The notes under the pieces: generated by a model
Databases searched by the model: none
Told to the model about the DNA's origin: nothing
What the model saw: only the letters and a program-made list of their open reading frames with translations
NCBI RefSeq assembly: GCF_049257235.1
Contig: NZ_JBMMUF010000005.1
Location: forward strand, 62,001-126,000
DNA from: Pseudoalteromonas sp049257235
Lineage (GTDB): Bacteria > Pseudomonadota > Gammaproteobacteria > Enterobacterales > Alteromonadaceae
Length of the DNA: 64,000 bases
Reading direction: 5' to 3'
Translations under genes and position numbers: made by a program
Shown here: in pieces, positions 18,009-26,371 of the stretch
Layout of the letters: every line of letters starts with the position of its first letter
Numbering within the stretch: position 1 is the first letter of the stretch

Positions 18009-19025
18009 ATGCTACGCTTTCAAGGTGAACACATTCTCTCTGTAAATCAACTCGATAGAGATAGTATCGAGCATATTTTTGCAGTGGCAAAACGGATGGA
18101 ACCTTATGCCAAAAAACAAAAACGTACTAAAGTGCTCGAGGGGGCGATTCTTGCCAACCTGTTTTTTGAGCCAAGTACCCGTACACGAGTCAGCTTTGGT
18201 ACTGCTTTCAACTTGTTAGGTGGTCTAGTGCGAGAGACTACGGGTATGCAAAGTTCAGCGTTAGCCAAAGGCGAGTCATTGTACGATACTGCGCGCGTTA
18301 TCTCTGCGTACGCCGATGCAGTTGCTATGCGCCACCCAGACGCGGGCTCTGTCGCCGAGTTTGCAACCGGCTGTGATGTGCCGGTTCTCAATGGTGGTGA
18401 CGGTCCAAACGAGCACCCTACCCAAGCACTATTAGATTTGCTGACCATTGACCGTGAATTGGGTCGTTTTGAGCGTGGCGTCGATGGGATGCACATCGCC
18501 TTAGTGGGCGATCTTAAATACGGCCGCACGGTGCACTCGTTGTCCAAGCTATTGTGCCATTACAAAGACATTCGTTTCACTATGGTTGCCCCTGATGGCT
18601 TGCAGATGCCGCAAAGCATTCTTGATACAGTGAGCAATGCCGGCCACACGATTGAGCTGGTTGATAAAATGGAAGGTAATTTGGCTGCAGATATTGTTTA
18701 TCAAACACGCATCCAAGAAGAGCGCTTCCCAAGCCAAGAAGAAGCCAATAAATATCGCGGTGGATTCCGTATTAGCCAAGCCATTTATAACGCGCACTGC
18801 AAACCTAGCTCTGTATTGATGCACCCATTGCCGCGCGATAGCCGCAGCGAAGCTAACGAATTAGACAATGATCTGAACAGTAACGATAACTTAGCAATCT
18901 TCCGTCAAGTACAAAACGGGGTGTTGATCCGCATGGCATTGTTCGCGTTAACTTTGGGTGTAGAAAACCAAGTAGACAAGTACGAAACCACGGTGCCATG
19001 GTTCAGCCGTAAACGTGAAGATTAA
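18009..19025 (+). CDS. pyrB: Aspartate carbamoyltransferase catalytic subunit
   Basis: 338 residues. Carbamoyl-phosphate binding motif FFEPSTRTRVSFG (about 53-65), the EHPTQALLD segment, and MHPLPRDSR near the C-terminal aspartate site. It condenses carbamoyl phosphate and aspartate in the second step of pyrimidine synthesis. No pyrI regulatory-subunit gene follows; hemL comes next. The protein is about 25 residues longer than E. coli PyrB, with a C-terminal tail after the last helix. Translation may be affected by a 25-codon frame that overlaps its start codon (see findings). Confidence 0.96.
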   Translation: MLRFQGEHILSVNQLDRDSIEHIFAVAKRMEPYAKKQKRTKVLEGAILANLFFEPSTRTRVSFGTAFNLLGGLVRETTGMQSSALAKGESLYDTARVISAYADAVAMRHPDAGSVAEFATGCDVPVLNGGDGPNEHPTQALLDLLTIDRELGRFERGVDGMHIALVGDLKYGRTVHSLSKLLCHYKDIRFTMVAPDGLQMPQSILDTVSNAGHTIELVDKMEGNLAADIVYQTRIQEERFPSQEEANKYRGGFRISQAIYNAHCKPSSVLMHPLPRDSRSEANELDNDLNSNDNLAIFRQVQNGVLIRMALFALTLGVENQVDKYETTVPWFSRKRED

Positions 19026-19050
19026 TTTGCCAACTCAAATAGGAAGCAAA

Positions 19051-20331
19051 ATGAGTAAAAGCCAAGATTTATTTGCCCGCGCCCAAGCCTCTATCCCAGG
19101 TGGCGTGAACTCTCCAGTACGTGCTTTTAATGGTGTCGGTGGTACACCTTTATTCATTACGCACGCAGAAGGTCCGTATACTTTTGACGCGGATGGCAAA
19201 AAATACATCGATTATGTTGGTTCTTGGGGCCCAATGATTTTAGGCCACAATCATCCAGCAATTAAACAAGCAGTACACGAAGCTGTTGAGCGCGGTTTAA
19301 GTTATGGCGCGCCAACCGAAGCTGAAATTGATATGGCAGAAAAAGTGAAGGAACTCGTTCCTTCTATTGAATCTGTGCGCATGGTGAATTCAGGCACCGA
19401 AGCCACTATGAGTGCGATTCGCCTTGCTCGTGGATACACTGGCCGAGATAAAATCCTGAAGTTCGAAGGCTGTTACCACGGCCATGCTGACTCATTACTT
19501 GTAAAAGCAGGTTCAGGTGCTCTCACATTAGGTGTTCCTAATTCACCAGGGATCCCTGAAGATTTCGCCAAGCACACACTCACAGTGTCGTTTAACAACC
19601 TTGACGAAGTTAAAGCGGTATTTGAAAAGTACCCAGAGGAAATCGCCTGTATCATCATCGAGCCAGTTGCAGGTAACATGAACTGTATCCCACCGGTTGC
19701 AGGCTTCCTTGAAGGACTTCGTGAGATTTGTGATAAGTACAACAGTGTATTGATTTTCGATGAAGTGATGACAGGTTTCCGCGTTGCGCTAGGTGGCGCT
19801 CAAGCGTACTACAACATCACGCCAGATTTGACCTGTTTAGGTAAAGTCATCGGTGGCGGTATGCCTGTGGGCGCTTTTGGCGGTAAAAAAGAGATTATGG
19901 ATTACGTTGCTCCAGTCGGTCCGGTATACCAAGCTGGTACACTCTCTGGCAACCCTATTGCTATGGCAGCTGGCCTTAAAGCGCTTGAGCTACTGAGCCA
20001 AGAAGGTCTGCATGATGAGCTTGAAGCTAAGAGTAAAGCGATTTGTGAAGGCTTCCAAGCAGCGGCTGACGAAGCAGGTATCCCACTTACAACCAACTAC
20101 GCAGGTGGTATGTACGGTTTCTTCTTCACAGACGCTGATACCGTAACAAGCTACAAACAAGCAACTGAATGTGATTTAGAACGCTTCAAGCGTTTCTTCC
20201 ATCTCATGCTTGAAGAGGGTGTGTATTTAGCGCCTTCTGCGTTTGAAGCGGGCTTTGTATGTGCAGCACATGATGATGAAGCAATTGCACAAACAATCGC
20301 AGCCGCACAACGTGCATTTGCAAAGCTATAA
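19051..20331 (+). CDS. hemL: Glutamate-1-semialdehyde 2,1-aminomutase
   Basis: 426 residues from the ATG at 19051, which has AGGA 6 nt upstream; an in-frame ATG at 19015 overlaps the pyrB end and is rejected. PLP-dependent class III aminotransferase fold with the Schiff-base lysine near residue 265 in CLGKVIGGGMPVGAFGG, plus NSGTEATMSAIRLARG. It makes 5-aminolevulinate from glutamate-1-semialdehyde, the first committed tetrapyrrole precursor. It has its own strong terminator. Confidence 0.97.
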   Translation: MSKSQDLFARAQASIPGGVNSPVRAFNGVGGTPLFITHAEGPYTFDADGKKYIDYVGSWGPMILGHNHPAIKQAVHEAVERGLSYGAPTEAEIDMAEKVKELVPSIESVRMVNSGTEATMSAIRLARGYTGRDKILKFEGCYHGHADSLLVKAGSGALTLGVPNSPGIPEDFAKHTLTVSFNNLDEVKAVFEKYPEEIACIIIEPVAGNMNCIPPVAGFLEGLREICDKYNSVLIFDEVMTGFRVALGGAQAYYNITPDLTCLGKVIGGGMPVGAFGGKKEIMDYVAPVGPVYQAGTLSGNPIAMAAGLKALELLSQEGLHDELEAKSKAICEGFQAAADEAGIPLTTNYAGGMYGFFFTDADTVTSYKQATECDLERFKRFFHLMLEEGVYLAPSAFEAGFVCAAHDDEAIAQTIAAAQRAFAKL

Positions 20332-20345
20332 ATAATGGCTTGATG

Positions 20346-20371
20346 AAAAAACCGCCAAAATGGCGGTTTTT
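20346..20371 (+). terminator. Intrinsic terminator after hemL
   Basis: Stem AAACCGCCA / TGGCGGTTT with an AAA loop and a run of seven or more T. Confidence 0.9.
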
Positions 20372-20400
20372 TTGTGTCTTAACGTTATACCCATCGTCTT

Positions 20401-20472
20401 ATACCAATCAGCATAAGTATGTGATCATATATAGCACTGGATAAATGATGTGCTATTTAAGTTGATTGGTAT
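20401..20472. repeat. Palindromic intergenic repeat with ATACCAATCA ends
   Basis: The ends ATACCAATCA (20401-20410) and TGATTGGTAT (20463-20472) are perfect 10-bp inverted repeats, and an inner ATAGCAC / GTGCTAT pair adds to the symmetry. It abuts the stop codon of the PBP1b gene. ATACCAAT-type ends are frequent in intergenic elements of Pseudoalteromonas and relatives (recalled, not searched). It could form a hairpin in the PBP1b transcript. Confidence 0.65.
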
Positions 20473-22775
20473 TAGTAGCGTACGCAACTTGGACGAGCAT
20501 TAAACTCGCTGGCGCGAATAGGTAGCTGAATAACTTTGCCACACCCTGGTGGCGCTTGCAGGCCAGTTAATTCATTTATAAATGCCCAGCGAATGCCATC
20601 AGGTCGCTCGTCAGCAATTGACTGCGGATTAAGTTGACGCAAATAACGAATATACAGCTCTAAGGCCCCCACAGCACCGGTAAGGCCGGTACTTTGGTTA
20701 TCATCACGCCCGACCCATGCCACCGTCACTGTATTTTGGTCAAAACCACCATACCAGCTATCACGTAAATTGTTACTGGTCCCTGTTTTACCCGCAAGTT
20801 GGATGGTTGGAAAGTGCTTATTCAAGCGTTTACCCGTACCGTCTTTAGTCACTCGCTTCATACCATACTTCGTCATGTACATCGCATCTTCAGGGAAGCG
20901 TTGCTGCCATTGAGGCTGGTGCTGATAGAGGATTTTTCCGCTGTTATCCGTGAGCGCTGAAATACTCGTTAAGCGTGTGTAGGCTCCGTCATTGGCGAGT
21001 GTCGTGTACATTTGTGCGACTTCATAACTCGACAATTCCAATGCACCAAGTAGCAGTGATGGGTATTGATTAATATCCCCCTCTACCCCTAGCCCCTCTA
21101 GCGTATTGGCGACCTTGTCTACACCAATATCTAATCCAAGATTTACAGCTGGAATGTTGATACTGTTACTGAAAGCTTGATATAGAGGCATATCACCACG
21201 GAACTGATGGTCAAAGTTGTCTGGACGCCAGACTTCACCCTGTTCATCTTTTACCGCCAATGGCGTATCACTCAGCAAGGTGCCAAGGCTGTATTGCTTT
21301 AGCTGCAAAGCACTGAGATAAACGGCAGGTTTCACTAACGAACCAATGTTACGCTTAGTATCAAGTACACGGTTAAAACCGGAATAACGCATATCACGCC
21401 CAGCCACCAGCGCAGACACCCCACCCATGTGACGATTAACCGACACCATGGCGGCCTCAAGCTGCTCAGTATCTGGACGTTTTTCTAAATAAGGCAATGA
21501 GTTAGCAATAGACTCTTCCATCGCTTCTTGCTTTTGCAAATCTAGGTAGGTGAATACACGAACGCCCGCATCAAGGGTTTCTTTATCCGGCACCAACTCT
21601 TTAAGTTGGCGATTGACTAACTCCAGATAACCCGGGTAGGTTTTATCAATATCACGACTCATCGGCGCAATATCCAATGGACGCTTTAGGGCAACACGAA
21701 ATTCAGGCGGTGTGATTAGGCCATTTTCCACCATCAGCCTCAACACCAAGTCGCGGCGCTCCATGGCTCGCTCCTCGTAGCGGCGCGGGTTGTAATAAGA
21801 TGGGCCTTTTACCAAAGCAACTAACAAGGCTATTTGGTCAAACTCTAATTCATCAATGGGCTTGGAGAAGTAAAACTCCGCCGCTAACCCCATACCGTGC
21901 ACACCCTTAGTGTATGATTGACCAAGGTACACTTCATTGAGATACGCTTCTAAAATTGCATCTTTTGAATAACGATAATCGAGGATCAGAGCGATGAGCG
22001 CCTCGTTTATTTTACGTACCAAAGAGCGCTCGCGGGTAAGGTAAAAGTTTTTCGCCAACTGCTGCGTCAAGGTACTACCACCTTGCACCGTGCGACCTGC
22101 ACGAATGTTCGCATACAAAGCACGCGCGATAGACATCACTGAAACGCCATGGTGGTCATAAAAGTTTCTGTCTTCAACAACCAACAGCGTCTGTTTAAGT
22201 AAGTCAGGGAATTTATCAAGCGATACAAACTCACGGTCTTGAGTCTCATCGTTACCAATACGAGCTATTTGTACTGGTTCAAGACGCGCATTGTCCATGC
22301 GTTGACCGATATTATTTTTAACCGTCGCGAGCTTATCACCACTAAAGCGTAGCTCTATGATATGCGCTTGTTCCTGTGTATCTGCAAATTCAAACGCGCG
22401 ACGGTATATGCGCAAACGTGTCGCACTTTGCTCGTATTGACCCGTATGCGTGAGCTTTGTTACTTGGGTGTAGTTGAGGCGCTTTAATTCCCACTCGACC
22501 TCATCCATAGACAAATACTGCCCGGGATAAAATGTCATAGCACGGGCATACACCTGAGCCGGTAGCTGCCATTTATTCCCTTCAAACTGACGCGTCACTT
22601 TGGCATCAAGATAAATCATGTACAAGGTGACACTTATCACGCTAACTAACGCAGCTTTGAACAAAACAGACAATGTGCGTTTAAAGACACGTTGCATCGG
22701 AGAATGAGACGAAGAGCTGTTATTTTTCTTCTTAGGATTTTTGCGTTTCTTAACAGGTGTTTTTTTAGGCGCCAT
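20472..22775 (-). CDS. mrcB: Bifunctional penicillin-binding protein 1B
   Basis: 767 residues. A basic cytoplasmic tail (KKTPVKKRKNPKKK) and one membrane helix (about 33-52) precede a UB2H-like region, the GT51 transglycosylase domain (EDRNFYDHHGV, GGSTLTQQLAKNFYL) and the transpeptidase. Active-site motifs are the SLVK tetrad (serine nucleophile), SNS and KTGTSNNLRDSWYGG. It polymerises and crosslinks peptidoglycan. The UB2H region is the docking site for LpoB in E. coli; no lpo gene is present here. Confidence 0.96.
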   Translation of the reverse strand: MAPKKTPVKKRKNPKKKNNSSSSHSPMQRVFKRTLSVLFKAALVSVISVTLYMIYLDAKVTRQFEGNKWQLPAQVYARAMTFYPGQYLSMDEVEWELKRLNYTQVTKLTHTGQYEQSATRLRIYRRAFEFADTQEQAHIIELRFSGDKLATVKNNIGQRMDNARLEPVQIARIGNDETQDREFVSLDKFPDLLKQTLLVVEDRNFYDHHGVSVMSIARALYANIRAGRTVQGGSTLTQQLAKNFYLTRERSLVRKINEALIALILDYRYSKDAILEAYLNEVYLGQSYTKGVHGMGLAAEFYFSKPIDELEFDQIALLVALVKGPSYYNPRRYEERAMERRDLVLRLMVENGLITPPEFRVALKRPLDIAPMSRDIDKTYPGYLELVNRQLKELVPDKETLDAGVRVFTYLDLQKQEAMEESIANSLPYLEKRPDTEQLEAAMVSVNRHMGGVSALVAGRDMRYSGFNRVLDTKRNIGSLVKPAVYLSALQLKQYSLGTLLSDTPLAVKDEQGEVWRPDNFDHQFRGDMPLYQAFSNSINIPAVNLGLDIGVDKVANTLEGLGVEGDINQYPSLLLGALELSSYEVAQMYTTLANDGAYTRLTSISALTDNSGKILYQHQPQWQQRFPEDAMYMTKYGMKRVTKDGTGKRLNKHFPTIQLAGKTGTSNNLRDSWYGGFDQNTVTVAWVGRDDNQSTGLTGAVGALELYIRYLRQLNPQSIADERPDGIRWAFINELTGLQAPPGCGKVIQLPIRASEFNARPSCVRY

Positions 22776-22927
22776 AAGGTTGCTAATGCGTGGCTAAATA
22801 GAAATTTTTGGAAGCTTAGCATACTCAAGAGCAAAATTAATCGCTCTTGAGTACACCAAGACAGGGTGCAGGGTAATGTTAAGTAGAACTAACTTAACTG
22901 ATACTGACTTAGGTGGCGCTTATTAGC

Positions 22928-23086
22928 CTATCTTGTTGTGATCCACAGCGCATGAATCATTGCTGGAACAAAGAACAAGAAACATAGAATAATGTTTATG
23001 ATAAGGTCTTTGCCTGCACCCGCTTTTAAGAAAACCGCAACAGGTGGTAGAAAAATTGAAAGGATAATTAACAGTAGTTTATTCAT
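22928..23086 (-). CDS. Pmp3/YqaE family small membrane protein
   Basis: 52 residues: MNKLLLIILSIFLPPVAVFL at the start, then KAGAGKDLIINIILCF and PAMIHALWITTR. Two hydrophobic helices and the PPVAV and HALWI-type motifs place it in the Pmp3/YqaE (UPF0057) family, small proteins linked in yeast and plants to membrane potential and salt stress; the bacterial role is unknown. It has an AGAGG-like ribosome site. It lies alone in the 400-bp space between the PBP1b gene and amtB. Confidence 0.9.
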   Translation of the reverse strand: MNKLLLIILSIFLPPVAVFLKAGAGKDLIINIILCFLFFVPAMIHALWITTR

Positions 23087-23133
23087 TATTTTGAACCTCT
23101 TAAGGGGACTTCTGCTAGATTATAGACACAAAA

Positions 23134-23158
23134 AACGGCGAGTGAAAAGCTCGCCGTT
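23134..23158 (-). terminator. Intrinsic terminator after amtB
   Basis: Stem AACGGCGAG / CTCGCCGTT with a 7-nt loop; the plus-strand A-run on the left becomes a T-run in the glnK-amtB transcript. Confidence 0.88.
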
Positions 23159-23178
23159 AATTTAATTACTCGGTATTG

Positions 23179-24408
23179 TTAGTTTGAGCGTACCGACACA
23201 AACTCTGGGTATGCATCAATACCGCAATCGTGTTGGTCCATACCAGATAGCTCTTCTTCTTCGCCCACACGAATACCCATGGTTTTCTTAAGAATCGCCC
23301 ATACAATGAATGATGTGACGAAGATGAAACCAAAGATACATACTAGGCCGATAAATTGAGTTAGGTAGTTTGCATCGCTATTTGATAGCGGCACTAACAT
23401 CAGACCAATTGCGCCACACACACCGTGTACTGAAATGGCACCAACAGGGTCATCGATACGCGCTTTATCTAGGGCAACGATACTAAACACTACAGCGATA
23501 CCACCGATTGCACCAAGTAGCACAGCAAGAAGCGGTGATGGTGAAGCTGGTTCTGCAGTGATTACTACAAGACCTGCAAGCGCACCGTTTAGGATCATGG
23601 TTAAGTCAGCTTTACCCCAATACGTTTTACATACCAATAGTGCTGCGATTGCACCTGCTGCAGCTGCAGCATTGGTGTTAAGCATGATTTTACCTACCGC
23701 TGTCGCGTTCTCAGCATCACTGATCAGTAGTTGTGAACCACCGTTAAAGCCGAACCAACCCATCCATAGGATAAATGTGCCCAGTGTCGCAAGTGGTAGG
23801 TTTGAGCCTGGAATTGGATAGATTTGGCCATTTTTACCGTATTTACCGCGACGCGCACCAAGCAGTAACACACCCGCTAGCGCTGCTGCAGCACCGGCAC
23901 CGTGAACAATGCCTGAGCCAGCAAAATCAACAAAGCCCATTTCTGACAAGAAGCCACCGCCCCATGTCCAGTAACCTTCAATTGGGTATAGAAGACCTGT
24001 TAATACCACACAGAATACAAGGAAAGCCCACAGCTTCATGCGCTCAGCAACAGCGCCTGAGACAATTGACATCGCGGTTGCAACAAACACTACTTGGAAG
24101 AAAAAGTCAGACTCGAGTGCGTGGTCTGCATCGCTAGCTTGGCTGCCAATTAACGCACCGAAGCTTGGCAAAAAGCCGCCCTCTGCATTGTCTACATACA
24201 TAATGTTGTAGCCAACAAGCAAGTACATGGTACACGCTATTGCATAAAGCGCGATATTCTTAGTAAGGATTTCTGTGGTGTTTTTAGAGCGTACAAGGCC
24301 CGCCTCTAACATGGCAAAACCTGCCGCCATCCACATAACTAATACGCCAGATATTAAGAAATAGAACGTATTGAGTGAAAACTGTAATTCAACAACTGTA
24401 TTTTCCAT
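23179..24408 (-). CDS. amtB: Ammonium transporter
   Basis: 409 residues with about eleven membrane helices. It has the Amt motifs DFAGSGIVHGAGAAAALAG and, near the end, a segment with SVHGVCGAIG, which supply the twin pore histidines. It moves ammonium/ammonia into the cell and is normally blocked by GlnK when nitrogen is plentiful. It follows glnK by 11 bp with a good AGGGG ribosome site, so both share one transcript. Confidence 0.97.
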   Translation of the reverse strand: MENTVVELQFSLNTFYFLISGVLVMWMAAGFAMLEAGLVRSKNTTEILTKNIALYAIACTMYLLVGYNIMYVDNAEGGFLPSFGALIGSQASDADHALESDFFFQVVFVATAMSIVSGAVAERMKLWAFLVFCVVLTGLLYPIEGYWTWGGGFLSEMGFVDFAGSGIVHGAGAAAALAGVLLLGARRGKYGKNGQIYPIPGSNLPLATLGTFILWMGWFGFNGGSQLLISDAENATAVGKIMLNTNAAAAAGAIAALLVCKTYWGKADLTMILNGALAGLVVITAEPASPSPLLAVLLGAIGGIAVVFSIVALDKARIDDPVGAISVHGVCGAIGLMLVPLSNSDANYLTQFIGLVCIFGFIFVTSFIVWAILKKTMGIRVGEEEELSGMDQHDCGIDAYPEFVSVRSN

Positions 24409-24419
24409 GACTACGCCCC

Positions 24420-24758
24420 TTAAACCGCTTCTTCGTCAAGCTCACCAGTACGAATACGCACGATTTGCTCAAGATCATAAACAAAGATTTTACCGTCACC
24501 GATTTTGCCAGTAGAGGCAACGCGAGTAATAAGCTCAACCACACGCTCGACGTTTTCACTCAAAGTCGCAATTTCGATTTTTATTTTTGGAATGAAATCG
24601 ACTTGATATTCCGCGCCACGATATAGCTCGGTGTGTCCACGCTGACGACCAAAGCCTTTCACGTCAACAACTGTCATCCCCTCGATTCCCAGCTCAGAAA
24701 GAGCTTCACGCACTTCATCAAGCTTAAATGGCTTAATGATGGCACTGATCATTTTCAT
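24420..24758 (-). CDS. glnK: Nitrogen regulatory protein PII (GlnK)
   Basis: 112 residues from the ATG at 24758 (MKMISAIIKPFKLDEVREAL), preceded by AAGGGGG at 5 nt. The T-loop holds the uridylylation tyrosine in RGAEYQVDF (residue 51), and the ATP site is in TGKIGDGKIFV. Pairing with amtB identifies it as GlnK rather than GlnB. It reports 2-oxoglutarate and ATP/ADP status and gates AmtB. A near-consensus sigma-54 promoter lies about 50 bp upstream. Confidence 0.96.
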   Translation of the reverse strand: MKMISAIIKPFKLDEVREALSELGIEGMTVVDVKGFGRQRGHTELYRGAEYQVDFIPKIKIEIATLSENVERVVELITRVASTGKIGDGKIFVYDLEQIVRIRTGELDEEAV

Positions 24759-24805
24759 ATGGCCCCCTTCAGGCAACACTGATTTATTAATGTCCCAGTG
24801 ATAAA

Positions 24806-24821
24806 TCCAACCTTTGTGCCA
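24806..24821 (-). promoter_or_regulatory. Candidate sigma-54 promoter of glnK-amtB
   Basis: On the minus strand the site reads TGGCAC-AAAGG-TTGGA, against the consensus TGGCAC-N5-TTGCA: the -24 half is perfect and the -12 half differs at one position. Placement about 50 bp before glnK and the NtrC-dependent control known for glnK-amtB in many proteobacteria support it. Confidence 0.65.
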
Positions 24822-24873
24822 ACATTATTTTCCACATATAAAACATGAGGTTAACTTATTTGCAGAACAAAAA

Positions 24874-24892
24874 ACGCACCATGTTGGTGCGT
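24874..24892 (-). terminator. Intrinsic terminator after the dual-receiver GGDEF gene
   Basis: Stem ACGCACCA / TGGTGCGT with a TGT-like loop; on the minus strand it is followed by TTTTTTGTT. It ends the transcript of the 24924-26189 gene and lies just upstream of the glnK promoter. Confidence 0.85.
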
Positions 24893-24923
24893 TAATTTTT
24901 TGTTACATACCAAATGTGTGCAA

Positions 24924-26189
24924 CTAACTCGCAACATCGATACGCTCAATCCACAACTGCTTTTTCCCCTGTGCTTTGGCACGATACAGAGCCTGATCTG
25001 CACCAAGCAAGCAATTATCTAAACAGCTGTGCCCAAGCATCGCCAGACCAATACTGACTGATAATGAATACGGTTGCTCAGCGAGTAAAATCGGATTGCT
25101 CTTTAATTGTTCGTTAAAATCACTCAGTCGTTGTGTAAGGCCTGCAAATTCCTTTTCTGTGCAGCGTATCATCACCGCAAACTCCTCGCCCCCAAAGCGG
25201 GCAACAAGGTGTCCTTTAAAGTATTGCTGTAATCGTGCCGCCAACTGCTGCAATACTGAGTCACCAGCAAGGTGGCCGTAGTCGTCATTAATCTTTTTGA
25301 AATCATCTGCATCAATTAGTGCAATGGTGAAGTTGCTGTTGTCATTAGCGAACATTTTTTGCCCATGCTCTTGCAAATAGCGGCGATTATATAGTCCTGT
25401 AAGGTGATCTAACTCCGCTGCCGCCTTGAGCTCATCAAATAAATGCAGCTGCTCTACGGTTTGCATCACACGACAATGAAACTCTTCATTAGCGAACGGT
25501 TTAGTTAAAAAATCATTCGCACCATATTTTATAAACTTGGCAGACATACCATGACTGCCCGCCCCGGAAATACCAATAATGGCCAAATCGTCTCGTCCCC
25601 GATAATTACGCACTGCACGCACTAATTCGAAGCCATCCATAACGGGCATGGCATAGTCACACAGTAACAGTTTGATTTCAGGGTCTTGACGTAAAATGGC
25701 CAGTGCTTGTTCACCATCAGGTGCTTCAATCACTTCATAGAGTTGGCGCTCCAACAGGTGAGTGAGTATTTGCCTACTTAATTTAGAGTCATCAGCAACA
25801 AGCACCTTTAACCCTTTATTTCGCAATAATTGCGTAACCAATCGCACCGCATATAAATACGAGTCACGGTTATCTTTGACAACATAATCGATGACGCCTA
25901 ACTCTAACATTTGCTGGCGTTGTGCTTCATCAAGGGTTGAGGTCAACACCACACTGGCCACTTGATGCTCAATAGTAAGTCGTACCGCATCACCCGTATC
26001 ACAATCAGGCAGAGTCATATCAACCAAAGCTAAATCGTAAGTGTGTTGTTGCAACAGTTGTGAGGCTTGTTGGTAATCCCAAGCAAAATCTACATTTTTT
26101 ATCAACGCTTTAGCAAATTGCTGGGTCAATAAATGACGCAATACTTGTTGTACTACTTTACTGTCTTCAATGATTAGAACGCGCGCCAT
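24924..26189 (-). CDS. Dual-receiver response regulator with GGDEF domain
   Basis: 421 residues from the ATG at 26189 (MARVLIIEDSK), which has GGAG 10 nt upstream; the longer in-frame start at 26249 is less likely. Receiver 1 (about 1-120) has the acceptor Asp in LALVDMTLPD, receiver 2 (about 130-250) in LLCDYAMPVMDG, and a GGDEF domain (about 265-415) has the active-site FGGEEF. No RxxD inhibitory site lies five residues before it, so product inhibition may be absent. The layout recalls PleD/WspR-type cyclases, which make c-di-GMP on phosphorylation. No kinase is adjacent. Confidence 0.9.
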   Translation of the reverse strand: MARVLIIEDSKVVQQVLRHLLTQQFAKALIKNVDFAWDYQQASQLLQQHTYDLALVDMTLPDCDTGDAVRLTIEHQVASVVLTSTLDEAQRQQMLELGVIDYVVKDNRDSYLYAVRLVTQLLRNKGLKVLVADDSKLSRQILTHLLERQLYEVIEAPDGEQALAILRQDPEIKLLLCDYAMPVMDGFELVRAVRNYRGRDDLAIIGISGAGSHGMSAKFIKYGANDFLTKPFANEEFHCRVMQTVEQLHLFDELKAAAELDHLTGLYNRRYLQEHGQKMFANDNSNFTIALIDADDFKKINDDYGHLAGDSVLQQLAARLQQYFKGHLVARFGGEEFAVMIRCTEKEFAGLTQRLSDFNEQLKSNPILLAEQPYSLSVSIGLAMLGHSCLDNCLLGADQALYRAKAQGKKQLWIERIDVAS

Positions 26190-26245
26190 AAGAGGACTCC
26201 GACATGGTAATTTATTATTAGTTTTTTGCGGCATCACAAATTTAA

Positions 26246-26282
26246 ACACATTTTAGGCACAAGAGACACATTTTAGGCACAA
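26246..26282. repeat. Two-copy direct repeat, 20-bp period
   Basis: ACACATTTTAGGCACAA occurs at 26246-26262 and again at 26266-26282, separated by GAG. It lies between the divergent GGDEF regulator and RmlD-like genes and could be tandem binding sites or a slipped-strand duplication. Confidence 0.7.
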
Positions 26283-26371
26283 AATTGCATACATGTTAAC
26301 GCCTTAGCGCTTTGACATTAGGGGTGATGGCATCTAGGCTGCTGTTATTGTGTTTATTGGAGATAATTTTT

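Noticed and set aside
23775..24137. 120-codon open frame on the plus strand inside amtB
   Set aside because: It is antisense to a well-conserved transporter gene and has no family similarity; it is a shadow of the amtB codon use.
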